64,000 nt of DNA. It comes from Sugiyamaella lignohabitans. Taxonomy: Eukaryota; Ascomycota; Dipodascomycetes; Dipodascales; Trichomonascaceae. Positions 21,228-31,573 of the stretch are shown piece after piece; the stretch's first letter is position 1, and the number at the start of each line of letters is the position of its first letter. Below the pieces are notes generated by a model that saw nothing but the letters and a program-made list of their open reading frames with translations, ran no database searches and was not told the origin of the DNA. The position numbers and the translations under genes were made by a program. The DNA lies in the NCBI RefSeq assembly GCF_001640025.1, contig NC_031674.1, positions 2,790,001-2,854,000 of the forward strand, given 5' to 3'.

Positions 21228-22877
21228 ATGTCCGCTAAAGCATCAACAGCTTGGCTATCCCTTGATGTAGGTGACCTTTCTACAGAAGCCAAGGCATGGA
21301 TCTTGATAGCTGCCTCTTCGGCAGCTTGTATTCTTGGTAGCTTGGTGGTTTTTCTTGATGTGATCTGGGGCAAGCTGTTCCCGAAGAATCAATTTCAATT
21401 TCAGAATAGTAAGCAAGTTTTAATTGCAAGTCTAAGTCTAAGCAGTGGTGTACTTTTATTTACATCCATGTATAGATTACTACCAGAAGCATTGGAATAT
21501 TTTGAATCGAGTCCAGAATTAAAGGGTAATTACCAGTTGGCAAATATTGTACTAATCAGCTCATATATACTTGGCATACTCATCTGTGCAGGTTTCAACG
21601 CTGTTATTCATGCTCTAACTTCGCAAAGTGTTGTGCATTGTGTCCACGAAGGTGAAGAAGGTGATAATCACGGTGATCACGATCATGATCATGATGTTGA
21701 AGAACCAGCTAGGCTCTATGATGAGGAATACCGAATATCCTCGGCTAATAAACACAGTCACAATATTCGCCATCATCACCATCGTGATGATGATGAAAGA
21801 GCTCACCATAACCAGCATTCTCTGGCACATTCGCACTCAAACTTGCATTCACATTCTCATGCTGACTTAGATCGTTCTAAATCTGCAGACTTCGCTTTGA
21901 AGTCAGCCTCCCAGCTCCACCCTGCTGATGGCCATTCTCAGGAGTTAGCTCAAGAGTTAGCTTGTAGTTCAAGCTCATCTGCTAGTTTTGATGAACAGGA
22001 TGAGACCTCACCACTTCTAGAAAATATGGTTCCTATTGCAACGATTGAGAATGGCGATGGCGAAGCGCCAGAGATAACTAACGTCACTACTACTCGGCCC
22101 CGATTGCCCACCCGTAAAATCAGTTTGCTTGATATCACCCACAGTACTTTGCGTGGCCAAAAATCTATGGGACTTTGTATGGGATATGCCTCCATTGAGC
22201 AGTGCCTTTATTCTAAGTGTTGCGACATTAACGAAGGAGATGACAATTCGCGTTTGCAAACTATTGTATTGCCTCCAATAGACGAAGCACATCACGACAT
22301 GTACAGGCAAAATCTAAGCGGACAGCTTCATAGGAGTGCTTCTCGGCAGTCTGTGCACTCTAATCATTCCGAACATCCCCAATATCATCATCATCATGTT
22401 ATCTCGGAGTATTCGCAACTTTTTTCCATAGGTATTCAAACAGCGTTAGCAATTACCTTACACAAAATACCAGAGGGTATTTTAACATTTGCAACATACC
22501 ATGCGGACAAGTCGTTAGGGTTCAGTGTGTTTCTTGCCTTAGCCATTCACAATTTTTCTGAGGGTTTTACCATTGTCTTCCCATTGTACTTAGCGACTCG
22601 CAATAGACTGGTTGCCTTTTCCATAGCTGCACTACTTGGTGGTATCAGTCAGCCACTTGGTGCTGTTATAGCCTGGTTTTTTTTCAGGAACAAATTCACA
22701 AACGAGTCAACGAGTCTGACGTTTGGTTTGATTGTTAGTTTAACGGCAGGCTTTATGAGTATAATCGGCCTTCAAATGTACGGTACGAGTATTACATTTG
22801 GCGGCCAACAACAGGTCACCTTGGCATGGGCTTTTGCAGGGGTGACTCTAGTTGGTGTTTCAGCTTGTTTAATTTAA
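21228..22877 (+). CDS. ZRT3: ZIP-family zinc transporter, Zrt3-like (vacuolar)
   Basis: ZIP-family transporter; yeast Zrt3 releases zinc from the vacuole under zinc limitation. The 549-residue protein (503 in S. cerevisiae) has three N-terminal membrane segments (about 25-48, 65-85, 104-128). A long hydrophilic loop rich in His and Asp follows (about 145-215, with HGDHDHDHD and RHHHHRDDD), then a conserved patch GQKSMGLCMGYASIEQCLYS near 308-327. The C-terminal ZIP core has LHKIPEGILTF (about 410-420) and HNFSEGFTI (about 440-448), the metal-binding helices. No signal peptide or intron is evident. It converges on an Nramp transporter 157 bp away, and a zinc-response-like element lies upstream. 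Confidence 0.9.
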   Translation: MSAKASTAWLSLDVGDLSTEAKAWILIAASSAACILGSLVVFLDVIWGKLFPKNQFQFQNSKQVLIASLSLSSGVLLFTSMYRLLPEALEYFESSPELKGNYQLANIVLISSYILGILICAGFNAVIHALTSQSVVHCVHEGEEGDNHGDHDHDHDVEEPARLYDEEYRISSANKHSHNIRHHHHRDDDERAHHNQHSLAHSHSNLHSHSHADLDRSKSADFALKSASQLHPADGHSQELAQELACSSSSSASFDEQDETSPLLENMVPIATIENGDGEAPEITNVTTTRPRLPTRKISLLDITHSTLRGQKSMGLCMGYASIEQCLYSKCCDINEGDDNSRLQTIVLPPIDEAHHDMYRQNLSGQLHRSASRQSVHSNHSEHPQYHHHHVISEYSQLFSIGIQTALAITLHKIPEGILTFATYHADKSLGFSVFLALAIHNFSEGFTIVFPLYLATRNRLVAFSIAALLGGISQPLGAVIAWFFFRNKFTNESTSLTFGLIVSLTAGFMSIIGLQMYGTSITFGGQQQVTLAWAFAGVTLVGVSACLI

Positions 22878-23034
22878 GAATATAATATTTGTATTAAATT
22901 CCATTGTTTTTGCATGAAAATAGCCCAGATAAACACTTTTAAATGTATTGTTAATGGCTCTGACCAGTTTGAATGACATGTATATTCGATACCTAAGCTT
23001 AAATAATGATAATAAATAAAAATTGATAAAATAT

Positions 23035-24702
23035 TTAATGGCGGCTGCTTAATCCCAACAGTACAATGAGATATACATTGAGGATGGCAATGAATAACCA
23101 AACAGAAAACCCCAGAATTTTGCACAATATGCCATTCGACATGTCAACTACAGAATAACCGACCTGGGGTTCTTCTACATCTATAACAGGTCTATCGCGG
23201 TGAACAGTCACAGACATGACTTCCTTTTTAGAAGTCAAATAAATAAGTGGAGCAGTAAGAAATGGCAAAAGAATAGATAACGCCACTTGAGATGCATTTA
23301 AAGTTGCGTTAAGACCAGATTTCCCGACCGCTGCGACGACTACCACACATGGCACAATTGCAATGGCTCTGGTGATAATACGTCTTAACCAAGGACGGAA
23401 TTTCCATTTAATGTGGCCCTCACTAACAATCTGCCCAGCAATTGTACAAACTATACCGGCAGACTGACCAGAGCAAAGTAATGCAACCATAAACAATGTG
23501 GCAGCAGACTTGGATAAAATCTCTCCTAAAATACGATAGATACCGTAGAGATCTGCGTCGACCACTGACGAGTTATCGAACATTGTTGCACCAGAAACAA
23601 TTAAAATAGCACTATTGACGAAAATTGCCACAGTACATAGAGAAATAGCTAGTTCAATAATGGACTTGTTCAGAATACTCTTAATGGCCATAAATGTAGG
23701 CTGATATTTTTCCTCCATGTCAGCTGCAGACATATCCTCAGTGACGTTTCCATGCGCCACGTCGTATTCGTGAACTCTTGGCTTAATTAATGCAGAACCA
23801 AGGTAGAGACTATGAGGCATCACAGTGGCACCTAAAATTCCACAGGACAGATATAATCCGCCCCCATTAATGACATCTGATGAGGGAATATAACCACGAA
23901 GCACATGACCTACATTTACAGGTGGTATACGTGACAGCTCAACAGCAAAGCATATCACAACACCAAACAAAAGTATCATGACGCCCAATTCAAATATCCT
24001 AACAGTCAACATTCCATTACCTGGACGATATGCAAGAAGTACTATTAAAACGTCAACAATCGTAAGTATAACACCAGCCATCAGAGGAATATTAAATAGA
24101 ATATTTAACGCGATGGCAGTACCGATAACTTCTGCAATATCCGTAGCGATGATTGCTACTTCGGCAAAAACATATAATGCGTAACCCACCCACTTCGGTA
24201 GATGCACACGACAATTGACTGCGAGATCATGGCCTGTCACTGCTCCGAGTTTAATCGCCAGAGACTGTAAAAAAATTGCCAGCAGATTTGACAACAAAAC
24301 AACAAAAAGTAAAGCGTATTGTTTTTGTGCTCCAGCTGCGACGTCTGTAGAGTAATTCCCTGGATCCATATATGCGACAGCTACCATCATCCCAGGTCCT
24401 ATAAATTTAGCGGCTGCTACTACCTTTCGACCAACTTTGCTGGAAGCTCTTCTAATTTTCACTACGACGTTGTGGCATGATCCACTTGCACAACTACCAT
24501 TAAAGGAATGGAGAGTGAGCGAATCAGGCGACGAAAGTGTATCCCTGCCAAGACGGTTTAAATCATAGTCACCCTTGCTCTCGTATTTGACATTGAATAT
24601 CTTCGAATGTATTGTTTTCATTACTCCATGTTTTTGATCTCCATTACTGGATTTCTCTTCCCTTGCAGAAGTCGTAGAAATGATTTCTTTATCAGCTGTC
24701 AT
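23035..24702 (-). CDS. Nramp divalent metal transporter (SMF family)
   Basis: Proton-coupled divalent metal importer of the Nramp family (Smf1/2/3 in S. cerevisiae; Mn, Fe and other divalent ions). The 555-residue product has a hydrophilic N-terminus (about 1-90) and about 11-12 membrane helices. The metal-binding MDPGNYSTDV motif lies in helix 1 (about 110-119) and the VMPHSLYLGS motif in helix 6 (about 293-302). The conserved loop segment GQSAGIVCTIAGQIVSEG is near 414-431. I cannot assign it to Smf1, Smf2 or Smf3 by inspection. The ATG at 24700-24702 is the natural start. Upstream, ACCGTTAAGGT repeats the element found before the neighbouring ZIP gene. Confidence 0.92.
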   Translation of the reverse strand: MTADKEIISTTSAREEKSSNGDQKHGVMKTIHSKIFNVKYESKGDYDLNRLGRDTLSSPDSLTLHSFNGSCASGSCHNVVVKIRRASSKVGRKVVAAAKFIGPGMMVAVAYMDPGNYSTDVAAGAQKQYALLFVVLLSNLLAIFLQSLAIKLGAVTGHDLAVNCRVHLPKWVGYALYVFAEVAIIATDIAEVIGTAIALNILFNIPLMAGVILTIVDVLIVLLAYRPGNGMLTVRIFELGVMILLFGVVICFAVELSRIPPVNVGHVLRGYIPSSDVINGGGLYLSCGILGATVMPHSLYLGSALIKPRVHEYDVAHGNVTEDMSAADMEEKYQPTFMAIKSILNKSIIELAISLCTVAIFVNSAILIVSGATMFDNSSVVDADLYGIYRILGEILSKSAATLFMVALLCSGQSAGIVCTIAGQIVSEGHIKWKFRPWLRRIITRAIAIVPCVVVVAAVGKSGLNATLNASQVALSILLPFLTAPLIYLTSKKEVMSVTVHRDRPVIDVEEPQVGYSVVDMSNGILCKILGFSVWLFIAILNVYLIVLLGLSSRH

Positions 24703-25851
24703 CTTGACACACTAGCTCTATGTCTTTCGACTGTTAATAAAAGTTACAATCTAAGATCCGGCAAAATCTGAAATAACTTTTTTCAGATACCTTTCTGAAT
24801 AATTTAATTAAACAGCTGCACTTACCCAAAACTGTACAATTCAGTCACTCTGGCGAACCCAAAACAATCCCAAAGGAAACACTAGAGACTTTATATAATG
24901 CCTCTCAGGCCCAAATCACTAAGATTCAGCCAAGCTTTTAAATAGCAGAGATATAGCGTGGAATTTACAAAACGTAAAGTCATGCTTAGATAGTTGAATT
25001 GTCTGGGCTTTCCTACAAATAGAGGTCTATCATTGTGGGTAAGGACGAACTTAAACCGGCTCCAATGTTGCATGTTTATCAGTCAGTAAGTTACCGTTAA
25101 GGTTAATGAGATTGATGCTTTGACAACTAAGTTCATCATCTTCTCTACATTATTAATCTTACTTTCGTAAATCCCAATTTGTCTGGACAGTTGGCGTAAG
25201 AACATAATTTTTTTAGCATGTAGCTTGTGTATGATGATGAATGTTCTGCAACGAGCCTTAACCCCTTTAAGGCTCCAGTTGACGATAATTATCTTGTTGC
25301 TCGACGATTTTGTGGCTAAGTACTCAATTGCATTTTTTCAACCGTATCGTGACGAGCAGTGGATTCTGAATAATCTGTGGTGTAGTCCCAGTGGCCGAAA
25401 CAGGCATGTGGACAAGCTTTTGCGAAACTAAAGACGGAAGGTTATCAGATTTTTGCTATGTCATCGGCGAGGTCACTTGTCTCGTGACCTGTGCCCTGTC
25501 AAAACTAGGTCTTAGATATTGTGAACTACGTTAATTGGGTCCACTTTGTTATAAGAAGTACCAGACATTTGCTTGATAGCCTCCTCTTCTTATTCTTGGC
25601 ATTGCCGAGAACTCAGCAGGATGAAGAGGATGGAGATAGCATAGTTTAAAGATAGATGTATTTAGTCTATTTATGATTTTCAATGCACGATTAACTTTTC
25701 ATTACGTTCGTTCACAACTTGGATATTGCGCGCTATTCACAGGGGTCGGTAGTTACAAATAGCAGTTCGGTGGCCATCAGTCCCGATGTGCCTTAGTCGG
25801 CACTTGTGCAGACTGCTAGTAGGTTTCAGCAGCGCTTCGGTGTCACGCTGA
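24703..25851. other. Intergenic region between SMF promoter and ASF1 3' end
   Basis: 1.15 kb, AT-rich. Short frames only (for example 25225-25431, 68 codons), none recognisable. It contains the zinc-response-like element at 25093-25103. Confidence 0.5.
25093..25103 (-). promoter_or_regulatory. Zinc-response-like element upstream of the Nramp gene
   Basis: The plus strand reads ACCGTTAAGGT (minus ACCTTAACGGT), 391-401 bp upstream of the SMF-family ATG and one base from the Zap1 consensus. The match to the site before the ZIP gene extends to 12 bases (ACCGTTAAGGTT). Confidence 0.45.
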
Positions 25852-26837
25852 TTAATTTTTATTATTTTCGTTATCGTCATTACCTTCTTCTTCTTCTTCA
25901 TCGTCATCATCGTCGTCTCCTTCATCTGCCTCAGCGTCTATGTCACCCTCCACATCGGCCTCGACTTCGGCCTCTGCCTCGGGATCACCTTCTTCCTCAT
26001 CTTCAATTTCTTCATCTATGTCTTCTTCAACATTTTCTCCTTCTCCTTCCTCACCCTCCACCTCAATGTCATCAGTCTCCTCTTCATCGGCTTCATCTTC
26101 TTCATCCCCTTCATCTTCTTGCTCTTCCTCAGCTCCATATTCCTCTTCATCATCAACTAAATCGATATCTTGTTGTTCTGGCGGATAAGCATCCGTTGGT
26201 TCACCTTCTGAATCCCTAGACTTTGTTAGTTTTGATATTGTATCCAGATACCGTAAAAGAACTTACCAGACAATATTAAACCGCGTAACTCGAGGCTTCT
26301 CTGCTAGAATATTTCTCACTACTCGATCAATTTGTACTTTGGGAGGGGGATTTAACCGCAACTCTTCAGTATCATACTCATTATTAACATAGTAACCAAC
26401 CCTTACAAACTCTTTTCCAGCATATGAGCATGAAAGTAATATCACCGTCACACTCACTAATTCTGATGCCGGGATAAGGTCAGGAGAAGGAGGGTCAGCT
26501 GTGAACACAAACTTATTCACACCTACTGGTACCGGACCAACCAAAAGTGAATCTAATTCCTGGTCATGTTCAAATCTAGTAGTTAGAAATTTAAAATTCT
26601 CGGAAGCAATGTCCACAAAGTCATACTTACGATGTAGAAGATCCGACATAAATTAATTTCCATTCCAGATCTAGGTGTGGTTAGTAAAGAGCTCGGTGTA
26701 CGTAGCAAAACTGTCAGTTGCAACTCACCATCTTTCAGAGGTTCGACACATTCAAAAGTAATTTCAAACTCATAAGGAGCTGTGAAAGGTGCTGGATTAT
26801 TCAACACGCTGATATTTAGTAGTGAAACAATTGACAT
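25852..26837 (-). CDS. ASF1: Histone H3-H4 chaperone Asf1
   Basis: Chaperone that binds the H3-H4 dimer for replication-coupled and -independent nucleosome assembly and for H3K56 acetylation. Four exons on the minus strand (26729-26837, 26631-26670, 26267-26575, 25852-26215) give 273 residues; S. cerevisiae Asf1 has 279. The conserved immunoglobulin-like core (1-155) reads [70 protein letters not shown] and [20 protein letters not shown]. An acidic tail made almost wholly of Glu and Asp follows. The three introns (58, 55 and 51 nt) begin GTGAGT, GTAAGT and GTAAGT and have CTAAC just before the AG. Each junction restores the family sequence exactly. MCB-like motifs lie upstream. Confidence 0.96.
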
Positions 26838-28806
26838 TGTACCTTGTGTTTTGAAGGTAATTATACCTCTGATTTACGCGAAGTACTCGAGGGATTAGCA
26901 GTGTATACAGGGAATCGCGAGGCTATCTGCAAGAATTAATTTAACGCGAATCGAACCGCGCGTGGGTTTGGGTTGTCCGTAGCTGTGTTGATGGATTGAT
27001 GGAGAGACCTTGCATTTTGATTCTGATTCTCTTAACACTGAAAGGAATGTGTGGCATAGCATCCGAATGACCATTGAAAGTCGGCTGAGTACTGTACTCC
27101 GCAACTAGTATACTAAGATAGAGTCTGACTGTTTTGTGCTGCATTGTCTACTAAGCCAATAGCCAGATAGGATATATACCACTTAACCCAAAAACATGGA
27201 TATATGTAATGGTCTAAAGATCAAGAACTGTGACTGAGTCGAAAGAAATAATAACGGAGTTAAGGTCATATCTACCCGATAATACATGTGGAGGTTCGGA
27301 GAAGTACGCATGTGTACAGGCACAATTTCTCCGCACTTCTTAATATTATAACATATTGGAACCCTAAATTAGAAACTTCACTTGATAGGTACGTTTTATT
27401 TCCCCACTTAATAGTTTGTTGAGGGGTAGATTCCAAAAGCCAACGGACCGGATTAATTACTACTCTCGGAATTAGCTTCTGGGGCACATATACAATAAGA
27501 AGGTGGGGTGTCAATCATTCTCTAGCGCCGGAAGCTCAGTCCACCAGATCCTCGACTGGCGAAAAAATATAACACGCTATATGATTTGCCCTCAAACATT
27601 CTAAATTATAAATTGCATCTTGATGGCTGGGATGCTTTTCTAGAATATAGACTCGAGAATCCTCTAGTTGAAGAAAGGTTGGAAGAGGGGTCGGGTTAAA
27701 GACATATTGTTTCACCCCCTGCATCATGGCGATCTCGGAAGTATACTTCCGGTGCTCTTCCGACACCGTCTTGACTACAGTTTAGAACTGTAGTTCCTTT
27801 AACAATGGGATGGTTTTAAACAACCGATGTTTAATAAACAAGCTAAAATTGGCAAAAGCCATATAAGTTACGTTAGAACAGTACCTATGCTCTCGAGTGT
27901 TTTCAAGTCATTGGTGGACTTTTGAACGACCCGTATTATTTCAAATTATAGGTTAAGGTTGGCGTGACAACTTCAGATACACCAGTGTACAATGAAGTAG
28001 ATTCAACTTGATGATATCGACCGGTATTCCTGGATTAGACTTACTTCTGGAGTAAGTTTGAATGACTACATCAATCTACGTCATGATCGTCGTGATCATC
28101 GCAGCTTATCTTGATACTGGATCGGGTAGTTGTCCAGTTGAGCAAGCAGAATTCGAAACCGAAAATTAGTCAGGAACCAGAATGAAAACTGGCTACAACT
28201 CATAATAATATTCACAAAATACGAGATTTTTGGCTATAGTATTTGACCACTCAGCCACGTTGGGAGTTTCTATCAAGACTCATGCCTCCAGATCGGTTTT
28301 GAAAGTCACTCACTGTACATAATGCGGAGTCTCTTTTTTAATGAAGCTTTCTTTTGCTGCACAGCAGCATTTGTATTGCTACATGTAGCAATCAGTATGC
28401 TGGTCACAGGCGGCTCTCTTTCCAAGTGAGACCCAAGATGCACATCGCGGAGTTATTGTGGAGTTTTCATCTGTATACCCCGCTGACGCCATGCTAGGAA
28501 TGGAAAGGAGTATCATGAAAAGGTGACAATACCCCATCTTCGGTACTCGGTTTCACTATATAACGTAAAGTAGAAATGACGTGCAATTGAAAAGCAACAT
28601 ACTGTCGAGCCTTAACTGGATTGTACCATTGATAGACAACCGGCATAGATGATCCACCCGACGAAACCGACTCAATCCCCGTAATATAAAAGATGGCGCT
28701 TATCATCCTTTTCTAAATGGATTTGTATATTATTTCACTAACGCATTCTTGCTAAGAAAGTGGCATCGAGTTGTGAAATAGTGATTCTTCAAATACATAA
28801 CTGAAA
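26838..28806. other. Intergenic region between ASF1 and the sugar transporter
   Basis: About 2 kb between two divergent genes. ASF1-proximal sequence has ACGCGAA twice. Short frames such as 27272-27514, 27536-27766 and 28494-28706 have no recognisable content. No tRNA is seen. Confidence 0.5.
26876..26950. promoter_or_regulatory. MCB/SCB-like elements upstream of ASF1
   Basis: ACGCGAA occurs at 26876-26882 and 26944-26950, 39 and 107 bp before the ASF1 ATG, with TCGCGA at about 26915-26920 between them. These resemble MBF/SBF (ACGCGT / CRCGAAA) sites that drive G1/S transcription in yeasts. Inferred from sequence only. Confidence 0.4.
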
Positions 28807-30654
28807 ATGTCTCTGCTTCCTTCAACACCCATGAAGGCACCGGGGTCAGCCGAACATGCTGAAAACGCTGATGTAGAGAAATTCCCCACAGATGATGCCG
28901 GTAGTTTTATTGGCAATATTGTTGAACATGGCGGCGTGACACACAATCCATTACGTGATATTGATCGTAATCATTTATTACGAAATGTTAACCGTTATGT
29001 TGATGAGCACGGTTTTCAAGATGACAGAGAATACTTCGTCCGAGGTGCTATTCTAGCACAGACTGGCGAAACTGAGCACCTCTTCGAGGAAGAAGCGAGG
29101 TACATTGAGAGAGAAAAGACTCACAGGTGGGATCAACCAAAGACTCTGTACTATCTTTGTATTCTCGCTTCAATGTGTGCAATCGTGCAGGGAATGGATG
29201 AGAGTAACTCCAACGGAGCGCAAATATTTATGTTCAAAAAACAATATTTAAATCTGGAGACAGGAGCGGGGGTTCCAAATTCCGATAGGAATGCCTGGTT
29301 GCAAGGTCTCGTTATTGGCGCCCCATACCTTTGTTGTGCTGTTATTGGTTGTGCTCTCACAGAACCCTTGAACAATTTACTCGGTAGAAGAGGTGTAATT
29401 TTTGTGTCTTGTCTCATTGCTGCTATTGCTTCAATCTGGGAAGCTTTCACATATTCCTGGGTGCAGATGTTCCTTGCTCGCTTACTTCTAGGTCTCGGAA
29501 TTGGTCCAAAGTCAACCACTACTCCTATTTACTCGGCTGAATGCGTGCCTGCTCCCATTAGAGGTGCCCTCGTTATGATGTGGCAGATGTGGACTGCCTT
29601 CGGTATTATGCTCGGTTACATTGTGGGTGTCGCATTTATGCCAAACGGTTCAACCATCACCGAGAACATGGCATGGAGACTCATGATGGGTTCCACAGTG
29701 GTTGCACCTGTTTTTGTTTGTCTGCAAGTGTACTTTGTTCCTGAGTCGCCTAGATGGTACATCCGGAAGAATCGTCATGATAAGGCTTTCCAGAGCTTAC
29801 TACGACTTCGTAACACCAAGGTCCAGGCCGCCCGCGATCTCTACTACATGCAAATAATGATTGCCATCAATGAGGAACTTAACAAGGAACATAATGCTTT
29901 GTTTGATATTTTCGCTGTTGGAAGAAATCGTAGAGCTCTATATGCTTCACAAATTGTCATGTTCATGCAACAATTTTGTGGTGTCAATGTTATTGCTTAT
30001 TTTTCTTCAACAATCTTCCTTCAAGCAGGTTTTTCACAAACTTCTGCTCTGTTAGCATCTATGGGTTTTGGTATCATTAACTTTTTATTTGCCATTCCTG
30101 CTATTTTTACCATCGATACCTTCGGTAGAAGATCGTTAGCTCTGTTCACTTTGCCGTTCCTTGCACTATTCTTATTCTTCACCGGATTCTCTTTTTACAT
30201 CCCATCTACATCTACTGCCCATATTGCCTGTATCGCCCTGGGTATTTACTTGTACGGAATTTTCTATTCTCCAGGCATGGGCCCCGTTCCTTTCAGTTAT
30301 TCTGCTGAAGCATTCCCCTTACATGTCCGTGATATTGGTATGTCCATGGCTACTATAACTCTTTGGGGATTCAATTTCATTCTTTCATTAACATGGCCTT
30401 CCCTTCTAAAGAGACTTGGAGCTCCTGGGGCTTTTGGATATTATGGTGGATGGAATATAGTTGGCTTTTTCTTGGTTTTCTTCTTTGTGCCAGAAACTAA
30501 AGCTCTCACTTTGGAGGAATTAGATATCACATTCAGCGTCCCTACTGAGAGATTTGTTGCCTATCAACTGAAGTATTTGCCTTGGAACATTAAAAAACAT
30601 CTTTTATTCCAAAAGAATCTTCCGGAGAAGAAGCCACTTTATGAACTATATTAG
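28807..30654 (+). CDS. MFS sugar/polyol transporter (SP family)
   Basis: 615-residue member of the sugar porter family. A long cytosolic N-terminus (about 1-115, ending EKTHRWDQPKTLYYL) precedes 12 membrane helices. SP signatures are present: NLLGRRGVIF (loop 2-3), PESPRWYIRKNRHDKA (after helix 6), MQQFCGVNVIAYFSSTIF (helix 7), DTFGRRSLALF (loop 8-9) and VPETKALTLEELD (after helix 12). The extended N-terminus resembles an unnamed group of fungal SP transporters rather than the hexose HXT proteins, so the substrate (sugar, polyol or inositol) is open. A single exon starting at the ATG at 28807. Confidence 0.85.
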   Translation: MSLLPSTPMKAPGSAEHAENADVEKFPTDDAGSFIGNIVEHGGVTHNPLRDIDRNHLLRNVNRYVDEHGFQDDREYFVRGAILAQTGETEHLFEEEARYIEREKTHRWDQPKTLYYLCILASMCAIVQGMDESNSNGAQIFMFKKQYLNLETGAGVPNSDRNAWLQGLVIGAPYLCCAVIGCALTEPLNNLLGRRGVIFVSCLIAAIASIWEAFTYSWVQMFLARLLLGLGIGPKSTTTPIYSAECVPAPIRGALVMMWQMWTAFGIMLGYIVGVAFMPNGSTITENMAWRLMMGSTVVAPVFVCLQVYFVPESPRWYIRKNRHDKAFQSLLRLRNTKVQAARDLYYMQIMIAINEELNKEHNALFDIFAVGRNRRALYASQIVMFMQQFCGVNVIAYFSSTIFLQAGFSQTSALLASMGFGIINFLFAIPAIFTIDTFGRRSLALFTLPFLALFLFFTGFSFYIPSTSTAHIACIALGIYLYGIFYSPGMGPVPFSYSAEAFPLHVRDIGMSMATITLWGFNFILSLTWPSLLKRLGAPGAFGYYGGWNIVGFFLVFFFVPETKALTLEELDITFSVPTERFVAYQLKYLPWNIKKHLLFQKNLPEKKPLYELY

Positions 30655-31573
30655 TCCAGATTATAATATGTTGTGTGTATTGTTATTTAGTTAGAATTTA
30701 AACAACTGTTTGATTGAGAATTTTATCCAGCATATGCGATACTGCCCATTAATTAATCATGCCAGGTTAATGAAAGGAATCAATAGAATACAAGCTATGT
30801 ACATTAATCCTCTCACTTAAGTATTAAATCACATAGATGTGCAGAGAGAGTCCGATCATGCCGACCAACATGGTTATGTAACACATAAATGAATAGCACT
30901 GTGTATACGGTACGTCAATCTTTGACTATCCCCCGCTTTCCACAACTGTTATTGAGACAGAAATATCTTAATACCGTTTCTCAGAAATGAGCAAGATTGA
31001 GTTAAAAAGTCTATTACAAAATATTTAGGAAGACAAATGGAATAGCTTGACATTTTAGAAACCACATCAATGTAGCCGCGTGTATATCTCATGCAGTGAG
31101 CTCGTTATCAACCCCTTATAAACAAATCTTAAAGGGCGGGCCCTTGTATAATATTAACTTTATTTGCCTGAAGTCAAGGGTTTTATCAAACTGGAACTCT
31201 TCTGTATTTACGACCACTATAAGGTAGTTGAATGGAGATTTTCAAAATTGCATAAACGGTAGTAAAGATTACGGTTTCTTCTCAAGAAAGGTCGGTTTAT
31301 TCGGTCCTTATAGTGTATGTTTTCAGTTGCTAGCTATACTACCTGGCTCTTAGAGTTCATCAACACTTCACAAACTTTTTTACTAACTAACTTAGATACA
31401 TTCAGCGGGTTTTGTTCGAGATCTTTTTGTTTGAATTTTTATTTATGCCCATTGATGCCTGCATATTATAGTTAACTGAGGATTTCACGAGGGTAGGAAG
31501 TGCACAATACAAGGTGAGCCATTCTTAAATAACATTTCATTGGCGTAATATCATTTCCAGCTGCAACGCACCA
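30655..31573. other. Intergenic region upstream of phospholipase D gene
   Basis: About 920 bp, AT-rich. It includes a 10-bp inverted repeat, CACTATAAGG at 31215-31224 and CCTTATAGTG at 31306-31315. No gene is seen. Confidence 0.5.

Noticed and set aside
21615..21870. Overlapping frames on both strands in the His-rich part of the ZIP gene
   Set aside because: They come from CATGATCATGAT-type repeats encoding the His/Asp loop of the transporter.
25806..26219. 137-codon plus-strand frame opposite the ASF1 acidic tail
   Set aside because: Complement of GAA/GAT-rich sequence gives artificial Leu/His/Pro/Ser-rich frames; the real gene is on the minus strand.
26943..26962. tRNA B-box-like sequence (minus strand GGTTCGATTCG)
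   Set aside because: The flanking bases do not form a T-arm stem and no A box or acceptor stem is present.
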